A stretch of DNA of 48,400 nt, taken from NCBI GenBank assembly GCA_964508055.1, contig CAZDRI010000010.1, positions 1 through 48,400 on the forward strand, read 5' to 3'. The position numbers were made by a program, and so were the translations under genes. The notes beneath the pieces are model-generated. The model saw only the letters and a program-made list of their open reading frames with translations. It did not search any database and had not been told where the DNA came from. Source of the DNA: CAZDRI01 sp964508055 (GTDB lineage Bacteria > Pseudomonadota > Gammaproteobacteria > PS1 > Pseudothioglobaceae). This document shows positions 35,038-43,024 of this stretch, piece after piece; position 1 is the stretch's first letter; each line of letters opens with the position of its first letter.

Positions 35038-35044
35038 TATTTAA

Positions 35045-36106
35045 ATGACAAATAAAATTAATCTAATTGGTATGCCTAAATGCCAATTAGATGATTTATT
35101 TTCTAAACTTGGAGAAAAACCATATCGTAGTATTCAATTAATGAAATGGATATACCACAATGCCATTTATGATTTTGATGCTATGTCAAATATAAGTAAA
35201 AATTTAAGAGAAGTATTAAAAAATAACTTTACTCTTAATTTACTTAAAATAGTTAAAATAGTTAAAGCAAAAGATGAAACAATTAAATTTGTCTTAGCTT
35301 TAGATAGTAATAATCACATTGAAACAGTATATATTCCAGAAAATGATAGAGGTACACTTTGTATTTCCTCTCAAGTTGGTTGTGCTTTAGAGTGTTCTTT
35401 TTGTGCTACTGGCAAACAAGGTTTTAATCGCAATTTATCAGCCCATGAAATAATAGCTCAAGTGTTAATTGTTAGAGATTATTTAAGTGAGCAAAATAAA
35501 AAAATAACAAATATTGTGTTTATGGGCATGGGTGAGCCTTTATTAAATGAAGAAAATGTTTTTAATGCGATTGAGGTTTTAGTAGATGATAATGCTTTTG
35601 GCCTTTCAAGAAGAAAAGTCACTATAAGCACAGCAGGCGTAGTGCCAGCAATATATCGCTTTAGTGATAGATTGCAAATTAGCTTGGCTATATCACTTCA
35701 TAGTGCAGATAATAACATTAGAGATATTTTAGTTCCAATAAATAAAAAATATAATATTAATGAACTTATGAAAGCATGTAGATATTACATAAATAAAGGC
35801 AAGCAAAAACGGCACATATTATTTGAGTATGTTATGTTAAAAGATATAAATGATAGTGTTGAAGATGCAAATAAACTAGTTAAATTATTAAAAAATATAA
35901 GAGCAAAAGTCAATTTAATTCCATTTAATACATTTCCTAAAACTAATTATAAAAAACCAAGTTTAGGTACAATTAATAAATTTCAAGATATTTTGCATAA
36001 TAATAAAATAAGAATAACAACTAGAAGAACAAGAGGAGATGATATTATCGCTGCATGTGGTCAGCTAAGATGTCAATTAGATGATAAAACTAAAAGAAAT
36101 ATTTAA
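35045..36106 (+). CDS. rlmN: Dual-specificity RNA methyltransferase RlmN
   Basis: A 353-residue radical SAM enzyme methylating C2 of A2503 in 23S rRNA and A37 in some tRNAs. The iron-sulfur motif is CALECSFCATGKQGFNRNL (CxxxCxxC), ahead of FMGMGEPLLN and STAGVVPAI. PLxKINKKYN-like text and the C-terminal TTRRTRGDDIIAACGQL, with its mechanistic Cys, finish the protein. The start is 7 bp after ndk. The end overlaps the next gene by 26 bp. Confidence 0.96.
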   Translation: MTNKINLIGMPKCQLDDLFSKLGEKPYRSIQLMKWIYHNAIYDFDAMSNISKNLREVLKNNFTLNLLKIVKIVKAKDETIKFVLALDSNNHIETVYIPENDRGTLCISSQVGCALECSFCATGKQGFNRNLSAHEIIAQVLIVRDYLSEQNKKITNIVFMGMGEPLLNEENVFNAIEVLVDDNAFGLSRRKVTISTAGVVPAIYRFSDRLQISLAISLHSADNNIRDILVPINKKYNINELMKACRYYINKGKQKRHILFEYVMLKDINDSVEDANKLVKLLKNIRAKVNLIPFNTFPKTNYKKPSLGTINKFQDILHNNKIRITTRRTRGDDIIAACGQLRCQLDDKTKRNI

Positions 36107-36422
36107 TAAACCTCCAACATTGCCAAATAAATCTAAAACTTGGCGTAAGAAGAAAAAATATAAAAAAATTATTATATTTTTAATTTTTCTTGTTTTAGCT
36201 TTTTTAATTTTTATTGCTTATAAACTAACAACAAATAAAACTAGTGCTAAAAAAAGTTTGATTGTATTAGATAGAGGGGTAGAAGAAATTGAGATTATTA
36301 GAGAAGCTAAAAATGAAGAACAAGCAGCTAAAATTAAAAATGTAGAGAAAAAAAGTGAAAAAGAAAGCCCAGAAGAATTATTAGATGAAGTATATGAACG
36401 ATTTATTAATAAAAACCAATGA
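36081..36422 (+). CDS. Small single-pass membrane protein, unknown
   Basis: A 113-residue protein: basic N-terminus (KTWRKKKKYKK), one strong membrane helix (IIIFLIFLVLAFLIFIAYKL, about 30-49), then a mostly helical, charged Glu/Lys tail. The lysine-rich flank predicts N-in, C-out topology. In many gammaproteobacteria the rlmN-ispG gap holds pilF and rodZ. This protein has neither the TPR of PilF nor the HTH of RodZ, though the topology is like RodZ's. It overlaps rlmN by 26 bp and ispG by 4 bp (ATGA), so it is translated. No family recognised. Confidence 0.6.
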   Translation: MIKLKEIFNKPPTLPNKSKTWRKKKKYKKIIIFLIFLVLAFLIFIAYKLTTNKTSAKKSLIVLDRGVEEIEIIREAKNEEQAAKIKNVEKKSEKESPEELLDEVYERFINKNQ

Positions 36423-37486
36423 AAATAATACACAACATTAACAGAAGAAAATCAAAAAAAATATTCGTAAGAAATGTTGCTATTGGAGGTAATGCCCCAA
36501 TTAGTGTGCAAAGTATGACTAATACTAATACCTGCGATATAAAAAGCACTATAGAACAAATAAAAAATATTGAAAAAGCAGGAGCAGATTTAGTTAGAAT
36601 ATCAGTTCCTACTATAGCTGCTGTTAAAGCTTACGCTAAGATTAAAAATGAGGTAGATATACCAATAGTTGCTGATGTGCATTTTGATTATAGAATTGCC
36701 TTAGACTTAATTAAAAATGATGTTGATTGTTTAAGAATTAATCCAGGAAATATTGGTAAAGAAGATAGAATTAAAAGTGTAATAAATGCAGCAAAAGATA
36801 AAAACATACCTATAAGAATAGGTGTTAATGCAGGCTCTTTGGAAAAAGATTTACAAAAAAAATACAAAGAACCAAACCCAAAAGCTATGGTTGAATCAGC
36901 ATTTAGGCATATTGATATTTTAGATAAATTAGATTTTCAAAATTTTAAAGTAAGTCTAAAAGCATCAGATGTTTTTATGACAGTTCTAGCTTATAGAGAC
37001 CTAGCAAATCAAATTGATAATCCGTTGCATTTAGGCATTACAGAAGCAGGGAGTTTTAGACCTGGCACAGTAAAATCAGCTATTGGTTTGGGCATGTTAT
37101 TGGCAGAAGGCATAGGCGATACCATAAGAGTATCATTAGCAGCAGACCCAGTTGAAGAGGTAAAGGTTGGCTTTGATATTTTAAAAAGTCTACATATCCG
37201 CTCTAAAGGTGTTAATTTAATAGCTTGTCCTAGTTGCTCAAGACAAAAATTTAATGTTATCAAAGTAGTAAATGAACTAGAAAATCGCTTAGAAGATATA
37301 ATAAAACCTATAGATGTTGCAATTATAGGTTGTGTTGTCAATGGTCCAGGTGAGGCTAAAGAAGTGGATGTTGGAGTAACAGGTGGTAAACCAAACTTAT
37401 TGTATATAGATGGTAAAAAATTAGCTAAAGTAACTAATGATAATTTGGTTGATGAATTAGAAAAACAAATAAAAGCTATTATTTGA
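36419..37486 (+). CDS. ispG: 4-hydroxy-3-methylbut-2-enyl diphosphate synthase
   Basis: A 355-residue iron-sulfur enzyme converting MEcPP to HMBPP in the MEP isoprenoid pathway. RNVAIGGNAPISVQSMTNT is the N-terminal TIM-barrel signature, and DIPIVADVHFDYRIAL lies in the barrel. The [4Fe-4S] ligands are in LIACPSCSRQ and IIGCVVNGPGEAKEVD. It is the bacterial short form (flavodoxin or ferredoxin dependent). It overlaps the small membrane-protein gene by 4 bp and is convergent with the DUF2062 gene across a 55-bp gap. Confidence 0.97.
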   Translation: MKIIHNINRRKSKKIFVRNVAIGGNAPISVQSMTNTNTCDIKSTIEQIKNIEKAGADLVRISVPTIAAVKAYAKIKNEVDIPIVADVHFDYRIALDLIKNDVDCLRINPGNIGKEDRIKSVINAAKDKNIPIRIGVNAGSLEKDLQKKYKEPNPKAMVESAFRHIDILDKLDFQNFKVSLKASDVFMTVLAYRDLANQIDNPLHLGITEAGSFRPGTVKSAIGLGMLLAEGIGDTIRVSLAADPVEEVKVGFDILKSLHIRSKGVNLIACPSCSRQKFNVIKVVNELENRLEDIIKPIDVAIIGCVVNGPGEAKEVDVGVTGGKPNLLYIDGKKLAKVTNDNLVDELEKQIKAII

Positions 37487-37541
37487 GCTGAATCAAAATA
37501 AGTAAATGAGCCTGTAAGCTAATTATCTAGCTAGTTCATAC

Positions 37542-38048
37542 TTATCTCTTACTCTTATTTTTTAATTTTTTGCGTTTATAAAAAATCCATCTATAAGCTA
37601 ATTGAATAGCCCAATATCCTACAAACGAACTTACAGCAGCACTTATAAAGCAGCCTAATAAAAATGGTTGCCATATTTGTGCAAAAGCTGATAATAAATA
37701 ATCAAAAGAAAAAATAAATTCTTTAACTTCTGTTCCTAAAATTAAAGCACCTAATTTATAAGTACCATAAAAAATAGGTGGCATAGTTATTGGATTTGTT
37801 ATCCAAACTAAGGCTATTGATAATGCTAAATTAGAAGAAAAAATAACAGCACCAATAGCTGCTAAAACCATTTGAAAAGGCACAGGTATAAAAGCACAAA
37901 ATAAACCAACTGCAAAAGCCTTAGATATTGACTTGCGATTAAAATACCACAAACTCGGGCTATGAATATGATCTCCTAACCATTGTAAGTGTTTATGCTC
38001 TTTTATTTTTTTATGGTCTGGTGTGTATCGTTTTAATGTCTTTTTCAT
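37542..38048 (-). CDS. DUF2062 family membrane protein
   Basis: A 168-residue protein of the DUF2062 family with three membrane segments, including SKAFAVGLFCAFIPVPFQMV and LALSIALVWITNPITMPPIF, the two conserved helices, and PPIFYGTYKLGALILG between them. An N-terminal cytoplasmic part (LGDHIHSPSLWYFNRKSI) is typical of the family. The function is unknown; it is often encoded near surface-glycan genes. It is transcribed away from the adjacent dehydratase gene (49-bp divergent gap) and converges with ispG. Confidence 0.85.
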   Translation of the reverse strand: MKKTLKRYTPDHKKIKEHKHLQWLGDHIHSPSLWYFNRKSISKAFAVGLFCAFIPVPFQMVLAAIGAVIFSSNLALSIALVWITNPITMPPIFYGTYKLGALILGTEVKEFIFSFDYLLSAFAQIWQPFLLGCFISAAVSSFVGYWAIQLAYRWIFYKRKKLKNKSKR

Positions 38049-38097
38049 TATGAGTATATAATAACCTTTTTTTATTAAAAAAAAATTAATTTATTTT

Positions 38098-39999
38098 ATG
38101 ATTTATCCTAAAAAACTAACAGAGCAATCTAGTTTTGTTAAACAATCATTAATGATGTTAACAGATGCTTTTTTACTGATGTTAGCCTTATATTTAGCAG
38201 TTAGTTTACGCTCAGGAGAGTGGTTTTTAATTGATGCTAAAGTAATAGTATTATTTTTGGTGATACCAATAATAACCATTCCTGTTTTTAAACTTTCTGG
38301 TTTATATCGGGCAGTTATTAGATATATTGGTTATGATGCTTTATTGTTAGTTATTAAGACAGTATCTTTAGTAATATTGCTTTGGACAGTTATATTAGTG
38401 TTACAAGAAGATAGATTAGTGCCAAGGTCAGTGGTTTTTATTTTTTGGCTTATAGCTATTACTTTTGTGGGAGGTATAAGAATAGCTATGCGTAATTATT
38501 TCCGTTCTAACACTAAAGAAAATTATAAAAGTAAAGAGAATATTGCAATCTTTGGTGCTGGTAACGCTGCTAGGCAATTAGTAGCTTCACTGCAAGCTGG
38601 TGTTGAGTTTAAACCTATGTTATTAATTGATGATAATTCTGATTTAAGAAATCGCACAATTTCTGGTTTAAAAGTTTATTCTAGAGATGAGTTTTTAAAA
38701 TTTTGGGAAAAAAATAAAAAATATAATAAACATAATTTTTCTGATTTTATTTTATATATGAAAGAATTATTAATACCTTCAAATAATATTAATCAGATAT
38801 TTATTGCAATTCCATCAGCAACAAGTGCACAAATATATAACATTTCTAAGTATTTAGAACAGTTTTCTCTTCCTATAAAAATTCTACCCCCAGTAACAGA
38901 AATAATAAAAGGTAGAGTAGATTTTAAAAGTCTTAGAAGAGTTTCTATTAATGATTTATTGGATAGACAGGTTGTTGCACCAGATGAAAAATTGCTTGCA
39001 AAGAATATTAATAAGAAAAGCATATTAGTTACTGGAGCAGGGGGTTCAATTGGCTCAGAGCTTTGCAGGCAGATAATAAAATTAAAACCAAAAATATTAA
39101 TTTTATATGAAATAAATGAATTTTTTTTATATCAAATTAAAAAGGATTTGACTAATTCTAAATTAGAAGTAATTCCAATATTAGCAAATATTTTAGATAA
39201 AAAAAGACTGGAATTAATAGTGTCTAAATATAAAATCAATACAATTTTTCATGCTGCTGCTTATAAGCATGTGCCATTAGCTGAGAGTAATCCGCTTGAG
39301 ACTATTAATAACAATGTTTTTGGTAGCCTTAATATTGTTGAAGTTGCTGATAAATATAATGTTGAGAATTGTGTATTAATATCAACTGATAAAGCTGTTA
39401 GACCTACAAATATTATGGGTGCAAGCAAAAGGATTGCCGAGCTTTTATTTCAAGCATTTGACGAGATAAGTAAAAACACCACTTACTCTATGGTTCGCTT
39501 TGGTAACGTATTAGGCTCATCAGGTTCTGTTATACCTTTATTTGAAGAACAAATTGAAAAAGGTGGACCAGTTACAGTTACTCATAAGGATATAATACGC
39601 TATTTCATGACTATTCCTGAAGCAGCACAATTAGTGATACAAGCATCGTCTATGGCTAAAGGTGGGGATGTTTTTTTACTTGATATGGGTAAACCTGTAA
39701 AAATCATTGAGCTTGCTAACAGGATGATAGCCTTAAGTGGCAGAAAAATAAATATTGAAATAACTGGATTAAGACCAGGAGAAAAGCTATATGAAGAGTT
39801 GCTAATTGGGAATGAAAACGAAAAAACTAAACATCCTAAAATTATGCGAGCTAAAGAAATTAAACTTTCTTTTAGAGAATTAAATAACTATCTTAAAAAA
39901 TATAAAAAATATCTTAAAAATCAAGATTTAGATAATATTAAAGGATTATTAAAAAATATGAGTAAAGTCATTGCTTATAAATCGGCTTTGTATAAGTAA
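38098..39999 (+). CDS. Membrane NDP-sugar 4,6-dehydratase (WbpM/PglF/CapD family)
   Basis: A 633-residue inner-membrane dehydratase that makes the UDP-4-keto-6-deoxy sugar from UDP-GlcNAc, first step to bacillosamine- or QuiNAc-type sugars. Four N-terminal membrane helices (about 20-140) precede a first Rossmann domain (IAIFGAGNAARQL) and the catalytic SDR domain. Key motifs are VTGAGGSIGSELCRQI (about 310-325), ISTDKAVRPTNIMGASK (the Thr-Asp-Lys active site, about 426) and MVRFGNVLGSSGSVI. The long form with two Rossmann domains is standard. It diverges from the DUF2062 gene and probably has its own promoter in the 49-bp gap. Confidence 0.9.
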   Translation: MIYPKKLTEQSSFVKQSLMMLTDAFLLMLALYLAVSLRSGEWFLIDAKVIVLFLVIPIITIPVFKLSGLYRAVIRYIGYDALLLVIKTVSLVILLWTVILVLQEDRLVPRSVVFIFWLIAITFVGGIRIAMRNYFRSNTKENYKSKENIAIFGAGNAARQLVASLQAGVEFKPMLLIDDNSDLRNRTISGLKVYSRDEFLKFWEKNKKYNKHNFSDFILYMKELLIPSNNINQIFIAIPSATSAQIYNISKYLEQFSLPIKILPPVTEIIKGRVDFKSLRRVSINDLLDRQVVAPDEKLLAKNINKKSILVTGAGGSIGSELCRQIIKLKPKILILYEINEFFLYQIKKDLTNSKLEVIPILANILDKKRLELIVSKYKINTIFHAAAYKHVPLAESNPLETINNNVFGSLNIVEVADKYNVENCVLISTDKAVRPTNIMGASKRIAELLFQAFDEISKNTTYSMVRFGNVLGSSGSVIPLFEEQIEKGGPVTVTHKDIIRYFMTIPEAAQLVIQASSMAKGGDVFLLDMGKPVKIIELANRMIALSGRKINIEITGLRPGEKLYEELLIGNENEKTKHPKIMRAKEIKLSFRELNNYLKKYKKYLKNQDLDNIKGLLKNMSKVIAYKSALYK

Positions 40000-40082
40000 T
40001 TTTTGGCAATCAAGAGGTTTGAGTAAATGATTAAGATTATTGCAAAGCAGCTTATTGGGGGTGGAGTTTGAAAAAAGGAGAG

Positions 40083-40166
40083 ATGTTGTTTCTTAACTTA
40101 TTGATTTTGCTCCTCTTTATCATACAAATAAAGATTAAGCATAAGAAAAAAATGTCTTATGCTTAA
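40083..40166 (+). CDS. Possible 27-residue membrane microprotein
   Basis: A short frame reads MLFLNLLILLLFIIQIKIKH then KKKMSYA: one membrane helix with a lysine-rich end, similar in build to small membrane or type I toxin peptides. AAGGAG lies upstream but only 2 nt from the ATG, which is tight; a TTG one codon later would be better placed. It ends inside the hairpin of the left repeat. It is too short to exclude chance. Confidence 0.25.
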   Translation: MLFLNLLILLLFIIQIKIKHKKKMSYA

Positions 40167-40168
40167 TC
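40133..40168. other. 14-bp stem hairpin at the outer end of the left repeat
   Basis: GATTAAGCATAAGA pairs perfectly with TCTTATGCTTAATC around an 8-nt loop. On the plus strand it follows the dehydratase gene by about 130 bp; the T-rich side is on the minus strand. The right repeat has a shorter hairpin at the same place. Confidence 0.75.
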
Positions 40169-40274
40169 TCTACCCAAGTTGCTCATTTGAGAAAGGAAAG
40201 CTATATCAATAGGTTACAAAATTTAACCATTTTATCCTTCTCTAAACCCTAACCAAGTATTGTTTAATGCAGTG
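40139..40274 (+). repeat. Left inverted repeat of the R-M module (136 bp)
   Basis: This segment is nearly the same as the reverse complement of 42888-43024. The best block is 39 nt with one change, running GCTATATCAATAGGTTACAA onward through TTATCCTT. Before it are TACCCAAGT and a hairpin (14-bp perfect stem, 40133-40146 with 40155-40168); after it TTTAATGCAGTG. The two copies share only part of the hairpin bases but the same hairpin position. They face inward around the methyltransferase-endonuclease pair. A diverged third copy is at 14571-14633. Confidence 0.85.
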
Positions 40275-40295
40275 TTTTCAAGTTTGGATAAAGAT

Positions 40296-40326
40296 GTTGT
40301 AAAATGTGTTTCTTACATTTTGCAAC
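40296..40326. other. Hairpin in the R-M leader (12-bp stem)
   Basis: GTTGTAAAATGT pairs with ACATTTTGCAAC (one G-T pair) across a 7-nt loop. It lies between the left repeat and the methyltransferase promoter and lacks a clear T-run, so it may be a processing, regulatory or recombination structure. Confidence 0.6.
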
Positions 40327-40333
40327 ACTCTTA

Positions 40334-40370
40334 ATTTGTTAGACCGCCTGTGGCGGCTTGCCTAACAAAT
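40334..40370. other. Compound hairpin with attC-like core motifs
   Basis: ATTTGTTAG pairs with CTAACAAAT (9 bp), and inside it CCGCC pairs with GGCGG around a TGT loop. The stem contains GTTAGAC (fits the GTTRRRY core) and GCCTAAC (fits RYYYAAC). The next bases, AAATGGATGAAGCGGAC, look like the start of an attC site, but no matching second half follows before the methyltransferase. I read it as a partial or rearranged attC; a plain hairpin is the alternative. Confidence 0.35.
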
Positions 40371-40466
40371 GGATGAAGCGGACAGTACTATGATAAAATC
40401 AGAATTTTATAATTTAGACTACTGCTTATCCGCAGACTCATTATGTTTAATGATTGGATAGACTAA

Positions 40467-40472
40467 TATAAT
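40467..40472 (+). promoter_or_regulatory. Candidate -10 box of the methyltransferase gene
   Basis: A perfect TATAAT 17 bp before the methyltransferase start codon. No good -35 lies 16-18 bp upstream. The implied leader is about 10 nt and has no Shine-Dalgarno sequence, suggesting low or leaderless-like initiation, or a regulated promoter. Confidence 0.35.
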
Positions 40473-40488
40473 TATGGGAAAATTATAA

Positions 40489-42066
40489 ATGCAAAATTTT
40501 TTAACAATCAAAGATGCAAGCGTGTGGGCTTCAAGACACCTTGGTAAAAAAGTTACACCATCAAATATATCATATTTAATCCAGTATGGAAGAATACGCA
40601 AAAATGGTGATAATGGAAATGCAATTATTAATAAACATGATTTGGAACAATATTATAATTCACATTATAAAATAAAAGAGAGTTGCTGGAAAAAACAACT
40701 TGGTAATGATTTAAACTGGAATTTATCATTTTCTGAATATAAAGAATCTGAAACCACCAAACATGTCCACAGATTACATCCATACAAAGGAAAATTTATT
40801 CCACAATTAGTTGAATATTTTCTTGACCAGCACACTGATAATTTTAAAAAGGAGGTGTTTTTTAGCGAAGGTGATATTATTTTAGACCCTTTTTGTGGAA
40901 GCGGAACAACTCTTGTGCAGGCAAGTGAATTAAATTTGCATACAATCGGAATTGATGTTTCTGCCTTTAATGCATTTATAAGTAATATTAAGGTTGGTAA
41001 ATATGATGTCAATGACATAAGAAATACTGCTGATAGAATTACAAAAAAACTTAAAGAATTTCAGAAAGAAAAAAATAATGTGATTTTTGAAAAGGAATTG
41101 TTGACAGAGTTAAAAAAATTTAATGATAAATATTTTCCTTCTCCGCAGTTTAAGTATGATGTCAGGCAAAAGAAAATAGATGATAAGTTATATGGAACAC
41201 ATCATGTAAATGAATTTTTAAAGATTTATGAAGCTTTATTAAATAAATACAAAATCCCATTGAAACAGAAAAAAAACTCTTCATTTCTGGATAAATGGTT
41301 TTTAAAAATTATTAGAGACGAAATAGACTTTGTTTTTGAACAAATAAAATCTATAGATAATACTGAAACAAAAAAAATACTTGGATTGATATTGAGTAGG
41401 ACAATCCGTTCATGCCGTGCAACCACTCATGCTGATTTAGCGACATTAAAAGAACCGGTAACAGCAACATATTATTGTAAAAAGCACGGGAAAATATGTA
41501 AACCTTTATTTTCAATTATAAGTTGGTGGCAAAGATATGTTCAAGATACTATTAAACGAATTATTCAATTTGATACACTAAGAAATGATACCTACCAAAA
41601 ATGTTTAGTTGGAGACAGTAGAATCGTAAACATTTTTCAAGAAATAAAGAAAAAACATCATGACTTAGGTAAGTTGCTTGAAAATAAGAAAATTGATGGA
41701 ATTTTTTCCAGCCCTCCTTATATAGGGCTAATAAATTATCATGAACAACATGCTTATGCTTATGATTTATTAGGTTTTAAAAGAGCTGATAATCTAGAAA
41801 TTGGACCTTTATTCAGAGGACAAGGAGTAGAAGCTCGCAAATCTTATATTAAAGGAATTTCTGATGTTTTAAATAATTGTAAAAAATTTTTAAAAAACAA
41901 TTATGATGTGTTTTTAGTAGCTAATGATAAATATGGCTTATACCCTCAAATTGCTTTAGCTTCTAATATGAAAATCGTTAATGAATATAAAAGACCAGTC
42001 TTAAATCGTGTTGAAAAAAATAAGTCAGCTTATTCTGAGATTATATTCCACATGAAGGAAAAATAA
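40489..42066 (+). CDS. Type II DNA methyltransferase with N-terminal HTH domain
   Basis: A 525-residue DNA methyltransferase, probably amino-group (N4-cytosine or N6-adenine) specific. Residues 1 to about 58 look like a MerR/excisionase-type winged helix (FLTIKDASVWASRHLG ... ISYLIQYGRIRK ... INKHDLEQYY), which may bind its own promoter. Motif I is DIILDPFCGSGTTLVQASEL (129-148), with GIDVS as motif II. Motif IV is SSPPYIGLINYHEQHAYAYD (407-426). About 265 residues with a Cys pair (YYCKKHGKIC) separate motifs I and IV. The stop overlaps the endonuclease start by one base (TAATG). It protects host DNA from the partner nuclease. Confidence 0.88.
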   Translation: MQNFLTIKDASVWASRHLGKKVTPSNISYLIQYGRIRKNGDNGNAIINKHDLEQYYNSHYKIKESCWKKQLGNDLNWNLSFSEYKESETTKHVHRLHPYKGKFIPQLVEYFLDQHTDNFKKEVFFSEGDIILDPFCGSGTTLVQASELNLHTIGIDVSAFNAFISNIKVGKYDVNDIRNTADRITKKLKEFQKEKNNVIFEKELLTELKKFNDKYFPSPQFKYDVRQKKIDDKLYGTHHVNEFLKIYEALLNKYKIPLKQKKNSSFLDKWFLKIIRDEIDFVFEQIKSIDNTETKKILGLILSRTIRSCRATTHADLATLKEPVTATYYCKKHGKICKPLFSIISWWQRYVQDTIKRIIQFDTLRNDTYQKCLVGDSRIVNIFQEIKKKHHDLGKLLENKKIDGIFSSPPYIGLINYHEQHAYAYDLLGFKRADNLEIGPLFRGQGVEARKSYIKGISDVLNNCKKFLKNNYDVFLVANDKYGLYPQIALASNMKIVNEYKRPVLNRVEKNKSAYSEIIFHMKEK

Positions 42067-42848
42067 TGGCATTATCAAATAATCAAAAGCATAAAATTAA
42101 AGAATTATTAGCGAAAAAGATAGAAAATAAATTAAAATCATATGGTCGAGAAACGACGTCGATGCCGTTTTTAGCAAGACTAATCCAGGATAATGAGAAA
42201 ATTGCGGCTTATTCATTTATACATTCTATGGCAACAACTCTTGGGATGAGTATTTATGAAGATGTTTCTGTAATAATAGCATCTGAAATAGCTGATGAAA
42301 CTTTTAGAAATTATGGAGTCGGTGGAGCAATTTCAAAAGGGCAAAAAACAGTAATTTCTAACATTGTTGCAGAACTTAGGAATGGTAATCGAATTGCTGA
42401 AATTGATAAAGAAGTAAAAGAAGTTTTAGAGGCACCTATTGAAAATGGAGAATTTCAAAAATCAGGCAACATTGCTGATTTTTATATGAAAAAAGATGGG
42501 ACAGAATATTATTTTGAGATAAAAACAGTAAAGCCTAATATAGATGTGTTTGAGAAAAGTAAAACTAAATTATTAGAATGGATTGCCAGGAGAAGAAAAC
42601 ACATCAAAGTATATCTTGCATTTCCATATAATCCATACCATCCTAAACCATATCATCGTTTTACAGAGGTCGGTATGATGAATCCGCCAAATGATTTTTT
42701 AGTTGGCAATGAATATTGGAATTTTATAGGAGGAGAGAATACTTTCCCTGAATTGCTAAAAACATTTGATGAAGTAGGCAAGGATTTTAAAGACCAATTA
42801 AATAAAAAATTCAGAGAAATAGCTAAAGAAAAGTTGGATTCATATTAG
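42066..42848 (+). CDS. TdeIII-like type II restriction endonuclease
   Basis: A 260-residue nuclease, partner of the preceding methyltransferase. The PD-(D/E)xK catalytic set is in NIADFYMKKDGTEYYFEIKT (135-154): D138, then E151 and K153 (ExK). The N-terminal part (RETTSMPFLARLIQDNEKI) and the region after the active site (KLLEWIARRRKHIKVYLAFP) look like the TdeIII family, known for GGNCC; that site would have to be tested. It uses a TAATG overlap for coupled translation. Placing the nuclease after the methyltransferase delays cleavage during establishment. About 40 bp after its stop the right inverted repeat begins. Confidence 0.78.
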   Translation: MALSNNQKHKIKELLAKKIENKLKSYGRETTSMPFLARLIQDNEKIAAYSFIHSMATTLGMSIYEDVSVIIASEIADETFRNYGVGGAISKGQKTVISNIVAELRNGNRIAEIDKEVKEVLEAPIENGEFQKSGNIADFYMKKDGTEYYFEIKTVKPNIDVFEKSKTKLLEWIARRRKHIKVYLAFPYNPYHPKPYHRFTEVGMMNPPNDFLVGNEYWNFIGGENTFPELLKTFDEVGKDFKDQLNKKFREIAKEKLDSY

Positions 42849-42887
42849 ATAGCATATAAAAATAATTAATTTAATAATCTAGGTAAC

Positions 42888-43024
42888 CACTGCATTAAAC
42901 AGACAAGGTTGGGGTTTGGGGAAGGATAAAATGATTAAATTTTGTAACCTATTGATATAGCTTTCTTTTCCCAAATAAACGACTTGGGTAAAGATTGCTA
43001 CATAAGGCGTTTTCTGCCTTATGC
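42888..43024 (-). repeat. Right inverted repeat of the R-M module (137 bp)
   Basis: The reverse-complement partner of 40139-40274. Read on the minus strand it has the hairpin (8-bp stem: CATAAGGC 43001-43008 with GCCTTATG 43016-43023), then TTACCCAAGT, the long TATATCAATAGGTTACAA block and TTTAATGCAGTG. Its outer end includes the proS stop codon at 43019-43021, so the hairpin also marks the end of proS. Confidence 0.85.

Noticed and set aside
36218..36433. Minus-strand frame over the small membrane-protein gene
   Set aside because: The plus-strand gene overlaps rlmN and ispG in coupling arrangement, which favours it; the reverse frame has no support.
42888..42980. attC site downstream of the endonuclease, making the R-M pair a simple cassette
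   Set aside because: The sequence there is the inverted repeat; it lacks core sites and the central palindrome of an attC.
40139..43024. CRISPR array or phage region around the R-M genes
   Set aside because: Only two long inverted repeats, no short regularly spaced direct repeats, and no phage-type gene.
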